This document shows, piece by piece, positions 1 through 7,950 of a stretch of 51,761 bases of DNA (position 1 is its first letter; every line of letters begins with the position of its first letter). Both the position numbers and the translations under genes were made by a program. The stretch spans positions 1-51,761 of the forward strand of contig CAZUOO010000002.1 of assembly GCA_964621555.1 (NCBI GenBank). The letters run 5' to 3'. This DNA is from UBA2022 sp964621555 (lineage in GTDB: Bacteria > Patescibacteriota > Dojkabacteria > SC72). The notes beneath the pieces were generated by a model. The model saw only the letters and a list, made by a program, of their open reading frames with translations. It was not told the DNA's origin and did not search any database.

Positions 1-775
1 CATCTAGATTAATCTGATCAAGGTTTAGATTAATAAGCTCGGAAATACGCATACCAGTTGAAAAAAGAATCTCCATCATAGCCCTATTACGAATACCAAC
101 ATCAGCGGACTTCTCCAACTCAATTGGTGATTCAATAAGGCGAACAAGATCTTCTAAATCAGCAACCTGACCCTTCTTCTTATCCGCTTTAATTAACTTA
201 ATAGCGTCAGGTGGAATTGGAACATCAATATCCCTATCTATTAAAAATTTCAAATATGACCTCAAAGCACTTAACATTCTATTCACACTCTTAGGATCCA
301 AACCGTCCTTAGACCTGCTCGAAGAATTCTTAGGTTTCCCATATACACCCAAACTCCCAAACACCTTCCTGTAGATGCTCTCTAGGAACTTTCCTTTGAA
401 CTCTGGATTTTCTGAAAGATCCAAAGGTCTACTTATACCATTCAAATCATTATCGCTCGTTCTAGACCCCTTAGAACTCGAAGCACCATTTTTCCCTTTG
501 TCTACGCCATTAATTAGAAATCTCTCCCTTAAACTATCCAAATCCTTCAAATGACTACCACTATTTAGGTATCCTTTGTATAGAGTGACCGTCTCCTTAT
601 TAACTTTCTCAAACCCATTACCATTAACATCTAAAAACACCGCAAAGATACTAAGATCACGGGCATAGTTTAGAACAGTCTGCATACTATAATTATTGTT
701 CTGTATCTCTAGTAGGAAGGAATCCTGCATTGGTAGCTTAGGTATAACACTATTGATAGGTTTTTCATTTAACAT
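1..775 (-). CDS. Xer-type tyrosine recombinase, C-terminus cut off by window edge
   Basis: Site-specific DNA recombinase of the XerC/XerD/phage-integrase family. An open frame of 258 codons reads from ATG at 775 to the window edge without a stop. Residues 25-80 look like the SAM-like core-binding domain. Residues 239-250 read STGMRISELINL, the classic first-arginine motif of the catalytic domain (R243); the remaining catalytic residues (K, HxxR, H/W, Y) lie outside the window. In E. coli XerD the equivalent arginine is at 148, so about 95 residues are extra. Much of the surplus is a Ser/Lys/Asp-rich, low-complexity stretch near residues 90-160 that looks like a linker. It may be the chromosome-dimer resolvase or an element-borne integrase; the sequence alone does not decide. 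Family call sure, role unsure. Confidence 0.85.
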   Translation of the reverse strand, partial: MLNEKPINSVIPKLPMQDSFLLEIQNNNYSMQTVLNYARDLSIFAVFLDVNGNGFEKVNKETVTLYKGYLNSGSHLKDLDSLRERFLINGVDKGKNGASSSKGSRTSDNDLNGISRPLDLSENPEFKGKFLESIYRKVFGSLGVYGKPKNSSSRSKDGLDPKSVNRMLSALRSYLKFLIDRDIDVPIPPDAIKLIKADKKKGQVADLEDLVRLIESPIELEKSADVGIRNRAMMEILFSTGMRISELINLNLDQINLD

Positions 776-921
776 TGGGGGTAGGGGGGTAAAAATTTAA
801 GATTTGGGACATAAATAGAAATATAGCTAATATATAAAGAAAATAGAGGTTGTATGTAATAGACATATTCATATTTAAATATACAATAATTCAGAATTAA
901 TAAAAACAGCTTAAATAGAGC

Positions 922-1015
922 ACTCTTCTACTTTTCGATATACCTTACCGCATATAAGGGCGATTATACTCGGTAATATATTATACAATATATACAGAAA
1001 AGTAAAGGATAGAGT
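922..1015. repeat. Nested imperfect inverted repeat (long hairpin)
   Basis: Three pairs of arms are nested about one centre. ACTCT at 922-926 pairs with AGAGT at 1011-1015. TACTTTTC at 929-936 pairs with GAAAAGTA at 997-1004. TTACCG at 945-950 pairs with CGGTAA at 971-976, with a further TATA/TATA pair inside the loop. The order is preserved, so the whole 94-nt stretch can fold into one long hairpin with internal loops. This could be a structured RNA, a recombination site for the adjacent Xer-type enzyme, or a regulatory fold. It lacks the conserved motifs of SRP RNA, RNase P RNA or tmRNA. Confidence 0.5.
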
Positions 1016-1142
1016 ATCTACTCTCTCAATCCATAGATATAAGATTATTGATTGGAATTTATATCCATTAGTTTTAATATAAATAATATTTATGAGAAAT
1101 TAAAAATTACGGTAGAGTGACCCTATTTGAAGATATCCACAT

Positions 1143-1174
1143 ATTTACTATAAGCCACATTTACTATAGGCCAA
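1143..1174. repeat. Tandem 16-bp direct repeat
   Basis: Two adjacent copies, 1143-1158 and 1159-1174, match at 14 of 16 positions; the shared core is ATTTACTATA(A/G)GCC. They lie just beyond the 3' end of the membrane-protein gene. Two copies alone are too few to call an iteron array; a protein-binding site is possible. Confidence 0.5.
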
Positions 1175-1222
1175 TTTGCACTCCCCCTCCCCCTTGCTTA
1201 CGTAACATGAAATTTTTGGGTT

Positions 1223-2032
1223 TTACAATATTACACCTAGAACAAATACTGCTGTGATAAGGAAAATATACTGAACCATATTAAAATATGAGAGCAAGTT
1301 CCTCTGTTTTTTGGTAATAAGCTCCAACGCAATATATGCCCCTACCGTTGGTGCCAATGCAATAACCTCGTGTCTTTGTGAAACAAAGGCTAAGGAAACT
1401 ACTGACATAACCATAAAAAGCAGTGTTAATACGGTATACTCCCCTATCCTATCCTTATTAATCTCCATATGTTTCAGATGTAAAAATATCAAACCGAAAT
1501 ATACAACAATCAGCATAGCCATCATGAAAAGCATATTTATATTCCCGTCTAGTAGCCCTACAGTAATAAAGAATATTCCAATCAGAGTAGTCAGAAAGGA
1601 AACCGTCCTAGCGGCCTGAATTAAGGGTAATTCCTTAATGGTTGATACATTGAATACATTAGACATCAAAAATACTACGTAGGTACCTACAAACAGCAGT
1701 ATAAGCATTACTAGAAGAATCAAAACCTCATACACCCTACCCACCCTTCTAAAAAAGAACAGTTCGAGGAAGATTACCTCGGCAAGTATAAAGAGACTGC
1801 TCTGTGGAAGGATGTATAGCAGAGTATGAATAGTAACCTGAAGCCTAAAAGCCCAGATAAGACCAAGATACGTAACTACGAAATAGATAAAAGACCTCAA
1901 TATAACACTAATAGGATTAACCAAATCCGTGGTCTGAGTCACCTTAAAGATAAGAATAGATATTGAAATGGCAAGCGCCAATGTTAGGATCCTCCCCTTC
2001 TTTATATTGTCTACACTTCCCTGTATCTCCAT
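1223..2032 (-). CDS. Multi-pass membrane protein of unknown function
   Basis: A 269-residue protein made almost entirely of hydrophobic helices: about eight membrane spans, roughly at residues 14-30, 42-62, 68-92, 101-125, 143-162, 165-186, 201-220 and 250-269. I see no catalytic motif or cysteine pattern. A short charged N-terminus (MEIQGSVDNIKKGR) precedes the first span. It starts 2 bp downstream of the ruvB stop and so is probably the last gene of the ruv operon, though nothing in the sequence ties it to recombination. Not recognised; DUF5656-like CPR membrane proteins are one possibility that I cannot verify. Confidence 0.7.
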   Translation of the reverse strand: MEIQGSVDNIKKGRILTLALAISISILIFKVTQTTDLVNPISVILRSFIYFVVTYLGLIWAFRLQVTIHTLLYILPQSSLFILAEVIFLELFFFRRVGRVYEVLILLVMLILLFVGTYVVFLMSNVFNVSTIKELPLIQAARTVSFLTTLIGIFFITVGLLDGNINMLFMMAMLIVVYFGLIFLHLKHMEINKDRIGEYTVLTLLFMVMSVVSLAFVSQRHEVIALAPTVGAYIALELITKKQRNLLSYFNMVQYIFLITAVFVLGVIL

Positions 2033-2034
2033 TG

Positions 2035-3087
2035 CTATATTATAGAGGTTAATCCTAAAATCTCAATTGCATGTCTAAGACCTTTCTCAGTTAATACACG
2101 ACCACGAGACGTCCTTTGTAATAAGCCACACTTCATTAAGAATGGTTCATAAACAGACTCAACGGTATTAATATCTTCTGAAATAGCTGCAGAGAGAGTG
2201 GAAAGACCAACTGGCCCTCCATTATAGTTATTGTATATGGAAGTAAGTATCCTTCTATCAATCTCTTCCAAACCCACCTGATCTATTCCTAGTAGTTCGA
2301 GTGCACTAACGGCCGTTGCGTGATCTATATGTGATTTTAATATCTCTGATTCTGCATAATCCCTAACTCTTTTAAGCAATCTAAGGGCAACTCTTGCAGT
2401 CCCTCGAGACCTTTTAGCAATCTCAGAAAGTGATTCCATATCATACCCAACTCCCCATAGATTAGAGGCTCGCTTCAATATAAGTACTAGATCCTCCTCA
2501 CCAAAGTAGTCCAACCGTTGTATCAAACCAAAACGGTCTCTCATTGGAGAACTAATCTTACCTATCTGTGTTGTCGCACCAATCAATGTGAAAGGCTCTA
2601 AAGTTAAACGAATAGTCTTAGCAGACGGCCCTTTCCCCATCATAATATCAATTGCTCTATCTTCCATAGCAGGATATAGAATCTCTTCTACAGTACGGGG
2701 AATCCTATGTATCTCATCTATAAAAAGAATATCGTTTGGTTTTAGATTTGTTAGTATTGCAGCTAGATCCCCTGCCCTTTCAATAGCAGGACCCGATGTA
2801 ATTCTTAGTGAAGCCCCAATCTCATTTGCCAGTGCGACAGCAAAGGTAGTTTTCCCTAATCCTGGTGGGCCGTAGAAAAGAATATGATCTAGTACCTCCC
2901 CTCTTATCTTGGTCGCATTTATCATCATTCTAATCTTACGCTTCTCCGACTCCCTCCCTACAATTTCATCAATTTTAGAAGGTCGGATTGATTGCTCAAC
3001 AGGATTTGATTCAGAATCTTCCTTAACAATGGAAACAGGCTTTGTAGCTTTCACTTTCTTAACCTCTTCCTTACTGGATTGAATCAC
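2035..3087 (-). CDS. ruvB: Holliday junction branch-migration helicase RuvB
   Basis: Hexameric AAA+ motor that drives branch migration of Holliday junctions bound by RuvA. The 350 residues show Walker A GPPGLGKTT (73-81), Walker B IDEIH (123-127), sensor GATTQIG (170-176), arginine-finger region PMRDRFG (181-187) and a C-terminal winged helix containing the GLEEIDRRIL-type linker. A Lys/Ser-rich extension of about 33 residues precedes the conserved start region SIRPSKIDEIVG and is not part of the family core. The start codon is GTG, overlapping the ruvA stop by one base (TAGTG), so translation is probably coupled. Confidence 0.97.
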   Translation of the reverse strand: MIQSSKEEVKKVKATKPVSIVKEDSESNPVEQSIRPSKIDEIVGRESEKRKIRMMINATKIRGEVLDHILFYGPPGLGKTTFAVALANEIGASLRITSGPAIERAGDLAAILTNLKPNDILFIDEIHRIPRTVEEILYPAMEDRAIDIMMGKGPSAKTIRLTLEPFTLIGATTQIGKISSPMRDRFGLIQRLDYFGEEDLVLILKRASNLWGVGYDMESLSEIAKRSRGTARVALRLLKRVRDYAESEILKSHIDHATAVSALELLGIDQVGLEEIDRRILTSIYNNYNGGPVGLSTLSAAISEDINTVESVYEPFLMKCGLLQRTSRGRVLTEKGLRHAIEILGLTSII

Positions 3088-3683
3088 TATGATTTAAGAA
3101 CTAATTTAATAAGCTCCTCGAGGGAATATTCAGTCTCTTTAGTTATTTCTCTAGCACTCTCTAAGTACTGCTTCAAAGACTCACCTGTAAAGCCCAAAGA
3201 CTTCAATGCACTCTCCAGATCAATTAGAACATTACTCTTAGAACCTGCACGTACATTTACCACCAACAACCCCAGTTTCTCCACCTTACCTTTTAAGTCT
3301 ATTACAATCTTCTGTGCACCCTTTTTACCTAAGCCAGACACTTTACCCAAAGCCGATATATCCTCAGAAAGAATAACGTCGTAGAGCTCCGAATAGTTGA
3401 AGATTGAAAGCACTGATATCGCTATTTTAGGCCCAATTCCAGACACAGATATTAGCATTTCAAAGATTTCTCGCTCCTGAGCACTTCTAAAACCATACAA
3501 GCTATTACTATCCTCTCTCACAATTAGTAAAGTATGAAAAACAACCTCACTACCTATTAAATACCCAGTTAGTTTTGAAGTTATTACCTGATATCCAATC
3601 CCATTGCTCAATAGAACGTCCACCAATCTATATCTATCCTCCTCTTTTATTGCAATTATTTTCCCTTGTAAGTATGTAATCAT
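3087..3683 (-). CDS. ruvA: Holliday junction DNA-binding protein RuvA
   Basis: Tetrameric protein that binds four-way DNA junctions and recruits RuvB. The 198 residues include the N-terminal OB fold (about 1-62), two helix-hairpin-helix motifs (VSGIGPKIAISVL and VSGLGKKGAQKIV, about 75-130) and a C-terminal UBA-like domain that contacts RuvB (DLESALKSLGFTGESL, about 150-198). The gene follows ruvC after 17 bp and precedes ruvB with a one-base overlap, giving the standard ruvC-ruvA-ruvB order. Confidence 0.96.
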   Translation of the reverse strand: MITYLQGKIIAIKEEDRYRLVDVLLSNGIGYQVITSKLTGYLIGSEVVFHTLLIVREDSNSLYGFRSAQEREIFEMLISVSGIGPKIAISVLSIFNYSELYDVILSEDISALGKVSGLGKKGAQKIVIDLKGKVEKLGLLVVNVRAGSKSNVLIDLESALKSLGFTGESLKQYLESAREITKETEYSLEELIKLVLKS

Positions 3684-3700
3684 ATAGTCCAGTATAAAGG

Positions 3701-4189
3701 TTATTTACCCAATATACCATCCATTTTAAGTGAATTGTAACAACATACAGCGGCAGCAATAGCGTCAGCCGCATCATCAGGGCGAGGGATATCTTCAAGC
3801 CCTAACAACGTTTTCACATTTTCCTGTACCTGCCTTTTATCCGCCCTTCCACTTCCTGAAATTGCACTCTTTATCTGTGGAGGAGTGTACTGATGGATCG
3901 GTAATTTATTCTGTTGCATTACAAGCATACACACACCCCTAGCCTCTCCCACCGCCATCGCTGTCTTCACGTTATTCGTAAAGAGGAGGATTTCAATAGA
4001 AGCTCTCTCGGGTAGGAAAACCTTAACTATATTCTGTAGATCATGATATATTTCCTCCAACCTAAAACTATTCGCTATACCTGCATTGGTTGATATAACA
4101 CCATAATCGACGGCCTTAATGCCTTCATCAAAATCAATAATTGCCCATCCGGTGGTAGCTAAACCCGGATCTATACCTAGAATTCGCAT
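3701..4189 (-). CDS. ruvC: Crossover junction endonuclease RuvC
   Basis: Dimeric resolvase that cuts Holliday junctions symmetrically. The 162-residue length is typical. The four-carboxylate active site is visible: D7 in GIDPGLATTGW, E66 in SIEILLF, and D139/D142 in RPDDAADAIA (one alignment position uncertain). It has an RNase H-like fold. The ATG at 4189 sits 28 bp downstream of yebC with no Shine-Dalgarno sequence; the gene belongs to the yebC-ruvC-ruvA-ruvB operon. Confidence 0.96.
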   Translation of the reverse strand: MRILGIDPGLATTGWAIIDFDEGIKAVDYGVISTNAGIANSFRLEEIYHDLQNIVKVFLPERASIEILLFTNNVKTAMAVGEARGVCMLVMQQNKLPIHQYTPPQIKSAISGSGRADKRQVQENVKTLLGLEDIPRPDDAADAIAAAVCCYNSLKMDGILGK

Positions 4190-4217
4190 ATTAGTGAATA
4201 AAATAGTTTATCGGTAC

Positions 4218-4991
4218 TTACGCCTCCTCTAGATCGGTCCAAATTTCTTGCACATCATCATACTCTTCAAGAGTATCTAGAGCTTTTAATATCTTCTCTA
4301 ATTCCTCACCCTCAACCTTTTTCTTCATTTTAGGAAGTTTAACCAGCTGTGCATTCACAACCACATATCCTAAGGATAGTACTGCATCTCTCACCTTTGC
4401 CATAGCCTTATAATCGGTGTATATATCCAAAGAATGATTTTCATTTACCTCAATATCGTCAATCCCTTCTATATCCATTAATATCATCATTACTTGATCA
4501 ATATCCTCTGACACAAAGTAGTCTTCTTCTCCAAACTTCTCTGATTTAACCATCTTTCCTGGCTTCACATTTACATAACCTTTAGTCTCGAAATTCCACG
4601 AAACAGATCCGCTCTCACCTAGGTTACCACCAAAATCTGAAAATATATTCCTCAACTCTGAAACTACCCTATTTGTATTATCTGTTAGTACATCAACTAT
4701 AATTGCCACATTACCTGGTCCAAACCCCTCATATGAAGCCTCAACCAACTGTACTCCATCTCCACCTCCTGCCCCTTTATCTATAGCCTTCTGAATATTA
4801 TCTGCAGGAAAACCCTCTTCCTTAGCCTGCTGTACATACATTCGTAACGTTGGATTCATGTAGATATCTCCCCCACCCTGCCTAGCAGCGTGAGTGATTA
4901 GCTGTGAAAGCTTTGAGAAAACCTTCCCTTTCTTAGCATCATTTATTGCTTTTTTGTGTCTAATTGTAGACCATTTACTATGTCCTGACAT
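4218..4991 (-). CDS. yebC: YebC/PmpR-family DNA-binding protein
   Basis: The 257-residue protein starts with MSGHSKWSTIRHKK and carries the family signature GFGPGNVAIIVDVLTDN near residues 90-110. YebC-family proteins have been described as transcription regulators and, more recently, as ribosome-associated factors that ease translation through difficult motifs; the neighbours do not favour either role. It is the first gene of the ruv operon. Its start lies exactly 6 nt after a TAGAAT box, which suggests leaderless transcription. Confidence 0.94.
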   Translation of the reverse strand: MSGHSKWSTIRHKKAINDAKKGKVFSKLSQLITHAARQGGGDIYMNPTLRMYVQQAKEEGFPADNIQKAIDKGAGGGDGVQLVEASYEGFGPGNVAIIVDVLTDNTNRVVSELRNIFSDFGGNLGESGSVSWNFETKGYVNVKPGKMVKSEKFGEEDYFVSEDIDQVMMILMDIEGIDDIEVNENHSLDIYTDYKAMAKVRDAVLSLGYVVVNAQLVKLPKMKKKVEGEELEKILKALDTLEEYDDVQEIWTDLEEA

Positions 4992-5008
4992 GTTTATATT
5001 CTACCACT
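4992..5008 (-). promoter_or_regulatory. Promoter of the yebC-ruvCAB operon (leaderless type)
   Basis: On the minus strand an extended -10 element reads TG-G-TAGAAT (TAGAAT at 5003-4998) and is followed by 6 nt and then the yebC ATG (4991). With normal spacing the transcription start would fall on or next to the A of the ATG, and no ribosome-binding sequence exists. A good -35 box is not obvious, which fits an extended -10 promoter. Confidence 0.5.
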
Positions 5009-5190
5009 ACTTGCGTAATTGAGAAAGATTTATATGGATATATTCCAGAAGTATAAGTACATTTAGACAATAGTCCGAGGGAGAATAAATAGAGGCAGAT
5101 TTAGGGCGCTACAGCCAGCCTTCAAATATAGATCAGCTATTAGAGGTATAATTAAACATCCTAAGTTAATTACACAATATAATGAATGAT

Positions 5191-5436
5191 ATGCTTCCAA
5201 AAATATATAAACAGGTAGAGGATATTGCCAGATCAATATCCGAGTTAAGTATGAAATTAGATAAGCTTGAGAGTAAAATAGATATGGTTAATACGCAAGT
5301 AGATAAAAATGAGAGAAACCCAAAGGATACCAATATGAAAGTGGATGCCATTCAAGGAAAAATCTCCACAATAGAAGCCAAGATTGATACGTTTATTAGA
5401 GATACGGCCAGCGAATTCAGGAAAATATCCAAATAG
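5191..5436 (+). CDS. Small coiled-coil protein
   Basis: About 81 residues (84 if the upstream in-frame ATG at 5182 is used). The sequence is nearly all heptad-like: repeated L/I/M positions separated by charged residues, such as ISELSMKLDKLESKIDMV and a second segment GKISTIEAKIDTFI. No membrane segment or catalytic motif. A TATAAT at 5178-5183 lies 7 nt upstream of the ATG at 5191, supporting that start and transcription from its own promoter. It ends one base before the convergent ATPase gene ends. Function unknown; oligomerising or tether proteins look like this. Confidence 0.6.
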   Translation: MLPKIYKQVEDIARSISELSMKLDKLESKIDMVNTQVDKNERNPKDTNMKVDAIQGKISTIEAKIDTFIRDTASEFRKISK

Positions 5437-5437
5437 G

Positions 5438-7912
5438 CTAATTATCAGCCTCCTGCTTAATAACTATTGGTGATGTAACGATTGGAGAGCTCTCAACCCC
5501 TGTCTTATCCATAACTGCTCTATTACCCTTCTCGCTATACTTCTGCTGACTCCACCTCCTTATCTTCTCCTCTATCTCCGTCTTATTGGTACTATACGTA
5601 TCCCTAGAAGCTTGGATAATCTGCTCTCTGTTCCCAAACTTCTGATACCTAACATCTAAAGACTTTGCACTAAATGGCTTTGATGTCATACCGTTAATAC
5701 ATAGCTTCACATACATAGAGTGCGATTCAAGGGAGACCATATCTTCGGCTGAGAATATAGGTGCAAACTCATTTGAAAGGATTGTAGCGTCAGACTGACT
5801 CACCACAAAAGAAGCCAACGTCCCTACGTTACCGAAAATCGCCTGCCTAACAGTTAGAGGAATCTGATCTACATATTGATTAGTCATGGTTAGGTTCAAC
5901 TTAAACTTTCTAGCTTCAGATAGTATTTTGGCAAAGGAATCGGTGGCAAAATTCTGGAACTCATCAACATAAAGGTAGAAATCTCTTCTCTGATCAATAG
6001 GCACATCAACCCTCTCCATGGCTGTAGACTGCAACCTTGTAATCAACATTCCACCTAAAAGTGCGGAACTCTCTTCACCAATCTTCCCTTGTGCTAAGTT
6101 AACAAGGAGAATCTTTCCCTCATCCATAACCTGCCTAAGATTAAAGGAAGATTTAACCTGCCCTACGATATTTCTAATCACAGAAGAAGATATAAATCTC
6201 CCCACCTTATTCTGTATTGGGGCAATAGCTTCTGACACCAGCTTAGTATTTTGAGACATCTGAGTGAACTCCTCTTCCCAAAACTTCACAAGTATAGGGT
6301 CTTTCACCTGCTTTAATATAAACTTCCTATAATTCTTGTCCATCAACAACCTCATAACCGAGAGAATTGTGGTGCCTTGTGCCTCTAATGCAGTAGATAC
6401 GGCATTCGTTAACAAATACTGCAACCTTGGTCCCCATGAGAATCCGAACTGCTTTTTAAATACCTCCACAACACCATCCGCCACCAAATCCCTCTGTGCA
6501 GAATCATTTAGCTCCAATAGGTTAAAACCAACCGGATTATTAACGTCCCCTGGGTCAAAATAGATAACATCCTTAATTCTTTCTTGTGGAATAAAGTCTA
6601 GAAGTTCATCTATAGCCTCGCCGTGAGGGTCAATAAAACAGGCGCCGTGGCCTGCTAATACATCAGAAACAAACATATTCTTGAAAACCGTAGACTTACC
6701 AACCCCTGTCTTTCCGAGCAGGTAGAAATGCCTCCTACGATCATCCTTCAATACTCCAAACTCAATCTTCTTCCCTCTATAATCTGTTTCCGCAAATGCA
6801 GTTACACCGGCAGTCCCTGCAAGTGGCAGATCCATTGGTGGTTCAGCCTTCCGCGCCCTACTCCATATAATATTAGGTGTTTCTACAGAGATATTTGGTA
6901 GGTGATATAAGGAAGCCAGCTCTTCAATATTAAGTACATCCTCTGGCTCTGAAACAAGCTTTCTCTTTATATAATCGTTATACAACTCCTGTGCAGATAC
7001 ATTAACTGTAGAGTGCACAAAACTATTCAAATGAGCGGTTGTGAACTGCTTGAAACTTGCGACCAAATCTCTAAGTATCTGTTCAGAGCGTATCTGATCT
7101 GGCGATTTACTCACAATCCTAATACCAACCTCAAACCCCAACTTAAGCATCTTCAATTCAATCTGATTTAACTCCTCCTGCTGACCTGGAGCTAACTTAA
7201 CAACCTCTTTCCCCGCACTCTTGCCATCGGTAGATGTTTGAAGCGCATTTGAAACGCTTTTGAAAACCTTGATTAAAGCCTCTCCCAAATTACTCACGGA
7301 AGTCTTCCCCTCCTTTACCTCTGTAATATACTTTTTAGACTCTTCCTGCCAATAGTTGGCCACGGGTCGAAGGTTAAACTGTACCCACGCCTCTTCCCCT
7401 CCCTTTAAATCGGATATCGCACTAGTGATTGCAGCGAGAGGATCAACTTCGAAATTCCTAAAGGTTTTTATAGGGAATATATAACTTTTATCCAATTCAA
7501 TCATCCCTGTACTTACATAACTCTGTCCTTCCTTCGTATTACTTGTATAGTCGGAGACAAACTTGATCTCAGCATTAGGATACTGTGCATATATCTGCCC
7601 TTCTACAAACTCTGCCAAATGCCCTGGGACTACAGCATAGAAACGAATCCCTTGCTCTGAAGTTGAGACAACCTCAAAGGATATTACATCTAGTGACTTC
7701 TTAGCATCACGGAGAATACCGTGAAGAGATGAGAACATCTGCTCAGCGGCTAACGGTGTTTTATCGTTCTCCCTAGGTACAAGTATCTGCAATACCCTTG
7801 GGTTTCTGACCTCCTCAAATACGGTAGCTCCGTCAGGTTTCTTTGCAAAGGTGAAAATAAAGAGGACAAAAATAATAGAGAGTATCAGTAGTATGAGTAT
7901 TGTGACGGCCAT
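5438..7912 (-). CDS. Type IV secretion/conjugation-type ATPase (VirB4/TraD-like), membrane-anchored
   Basis: An 824-residue FtsK/HerA-superfamily ATPase. It has an N-terminal membrane span (about 3-22), a long mixed alpha/beta region (about 30-370) and a RecA-like motor domain with Walker A GKTGVGKST (400-408), the IDPHG motif (427-431) and Walker B LYVDEFQNF in the last third. The IDPHG and VDEFQNF motifs are typical of conjugative coupling or pilus ATPases found in many CPR genomes without a full conjugation locus. No other type IV secretion gene is in the window, so it may power DNA uptake, secretion or pilus work. It is followed by nothing in its direction except the convergent coiled-coil gene. 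Confidence 0.85.
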   Translation of the reverse strand: MAVTILILLILSIIFVLFIFTFAKKPDGATVFEEVRNPRVLQILVPRENDKTPLAAEQMFSSLHGILRDAKKSLDVISFEVVSTSEQGIRFYAVVPGHLAEFVEGQIYAQYPNAEIKFVSDYTSNTKEGQSYVSTGMIELDKSYIFPIKTFRNFEVDPLAAITSAISDLKGGEEAWVQFNLRPVANYWQEESKKYITEVKEGKTSVSNLGEALIKVFKSVSNALQTSTDGKSAGKEVVKLAPGQQEELNQIELKMLKLGFEVGIRIVSKSPDQIRSEQILRDLVASFKQFTTAHLNSFVHSTVNVSAQELYNDYIKRKLVSEPEDVLNIEELASLYHLPNISVETPNIIWSRARKAEPPMDLPLAGTAGVTAFAETDYRGKKIEFGVLKDDRRRHFYLLGKTGVGKSTVFKNMFVSDVLAGHGACFIDPHGEAIDELLDFIPQERIKDVIYFDPGDVNNPVGFNLLELNDSAQRDLVADGVVEVFKKQFGFSWGPRLQYLLTNAVSTALEAQGTTILSVMRLLMDKNYRKFILKQVKDPILVKFWEEEFTQMSQNTKLVSEAIAPIQNKVGRFISSSVIRNIVGQVKSSFNLRQVMDEGKILLVNLAQGKIGEESSALLGGMLITRLQSTAMERVDVPIDQRRDFYLYVDEFQNFATDSFAKILSEARKFKLNLTMTNQYVDQIPLTVRQAIFGNVGTLASFVVSQSDATILSNEFAPIFSAEDMVSLESHSMYVKLCINGMTSKPFSAKSLDVRYQKFGNREQIIQASRDTYSTNKTEIEEKIRRWSQQKYSEKGNRAVMDKTGVESSPIVTSPIVIKQEADN

Positions 7913-7950
7913 AATAGTATATTATTATCAATCGTAAATAAAAGTTCAAG

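Larger units (their letters stand above)
776..1222. other. 447-bp AT-rich intergenic region
   Basis: No convincing coding frame. The region is strongly AT-rich apart from a C-run cluster near 1181-1193 and a G-run cluster at 777-790, which flank it with opposite polarity. It contains a large nested inverted repeat (922-1015), a second short inverted repeat sharing its right arm (1011-1024) and a tandem 16-bp repeat (1143-1174). It separates the 5' end of the recombinase gene from the 3' end of the membrane-protein gene, so the recombinase promoter must lie here, but I could not pick one box pair with confidence. Confidence 0.6.

Noticed and set aside
922..1015. Known structured RNA (SRP, tmRNA, RNase P, 6S)
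   Set aside because: None of the conserved motifs of those RNAs is present; only nested arms are seen.
1180..1196. G-quadruplex from the C/G runs
   Set aside because: Only two G-runs are close together on either strand; four are needed for an intramolecular quadruplex.
1311..1619. Plus-strand ORF inside the membrane-protein gene
   Set aside because: Antisense shadow of the 1223-2032 gene with no protein-like pattern; the same applies to most other overlapping short frames.
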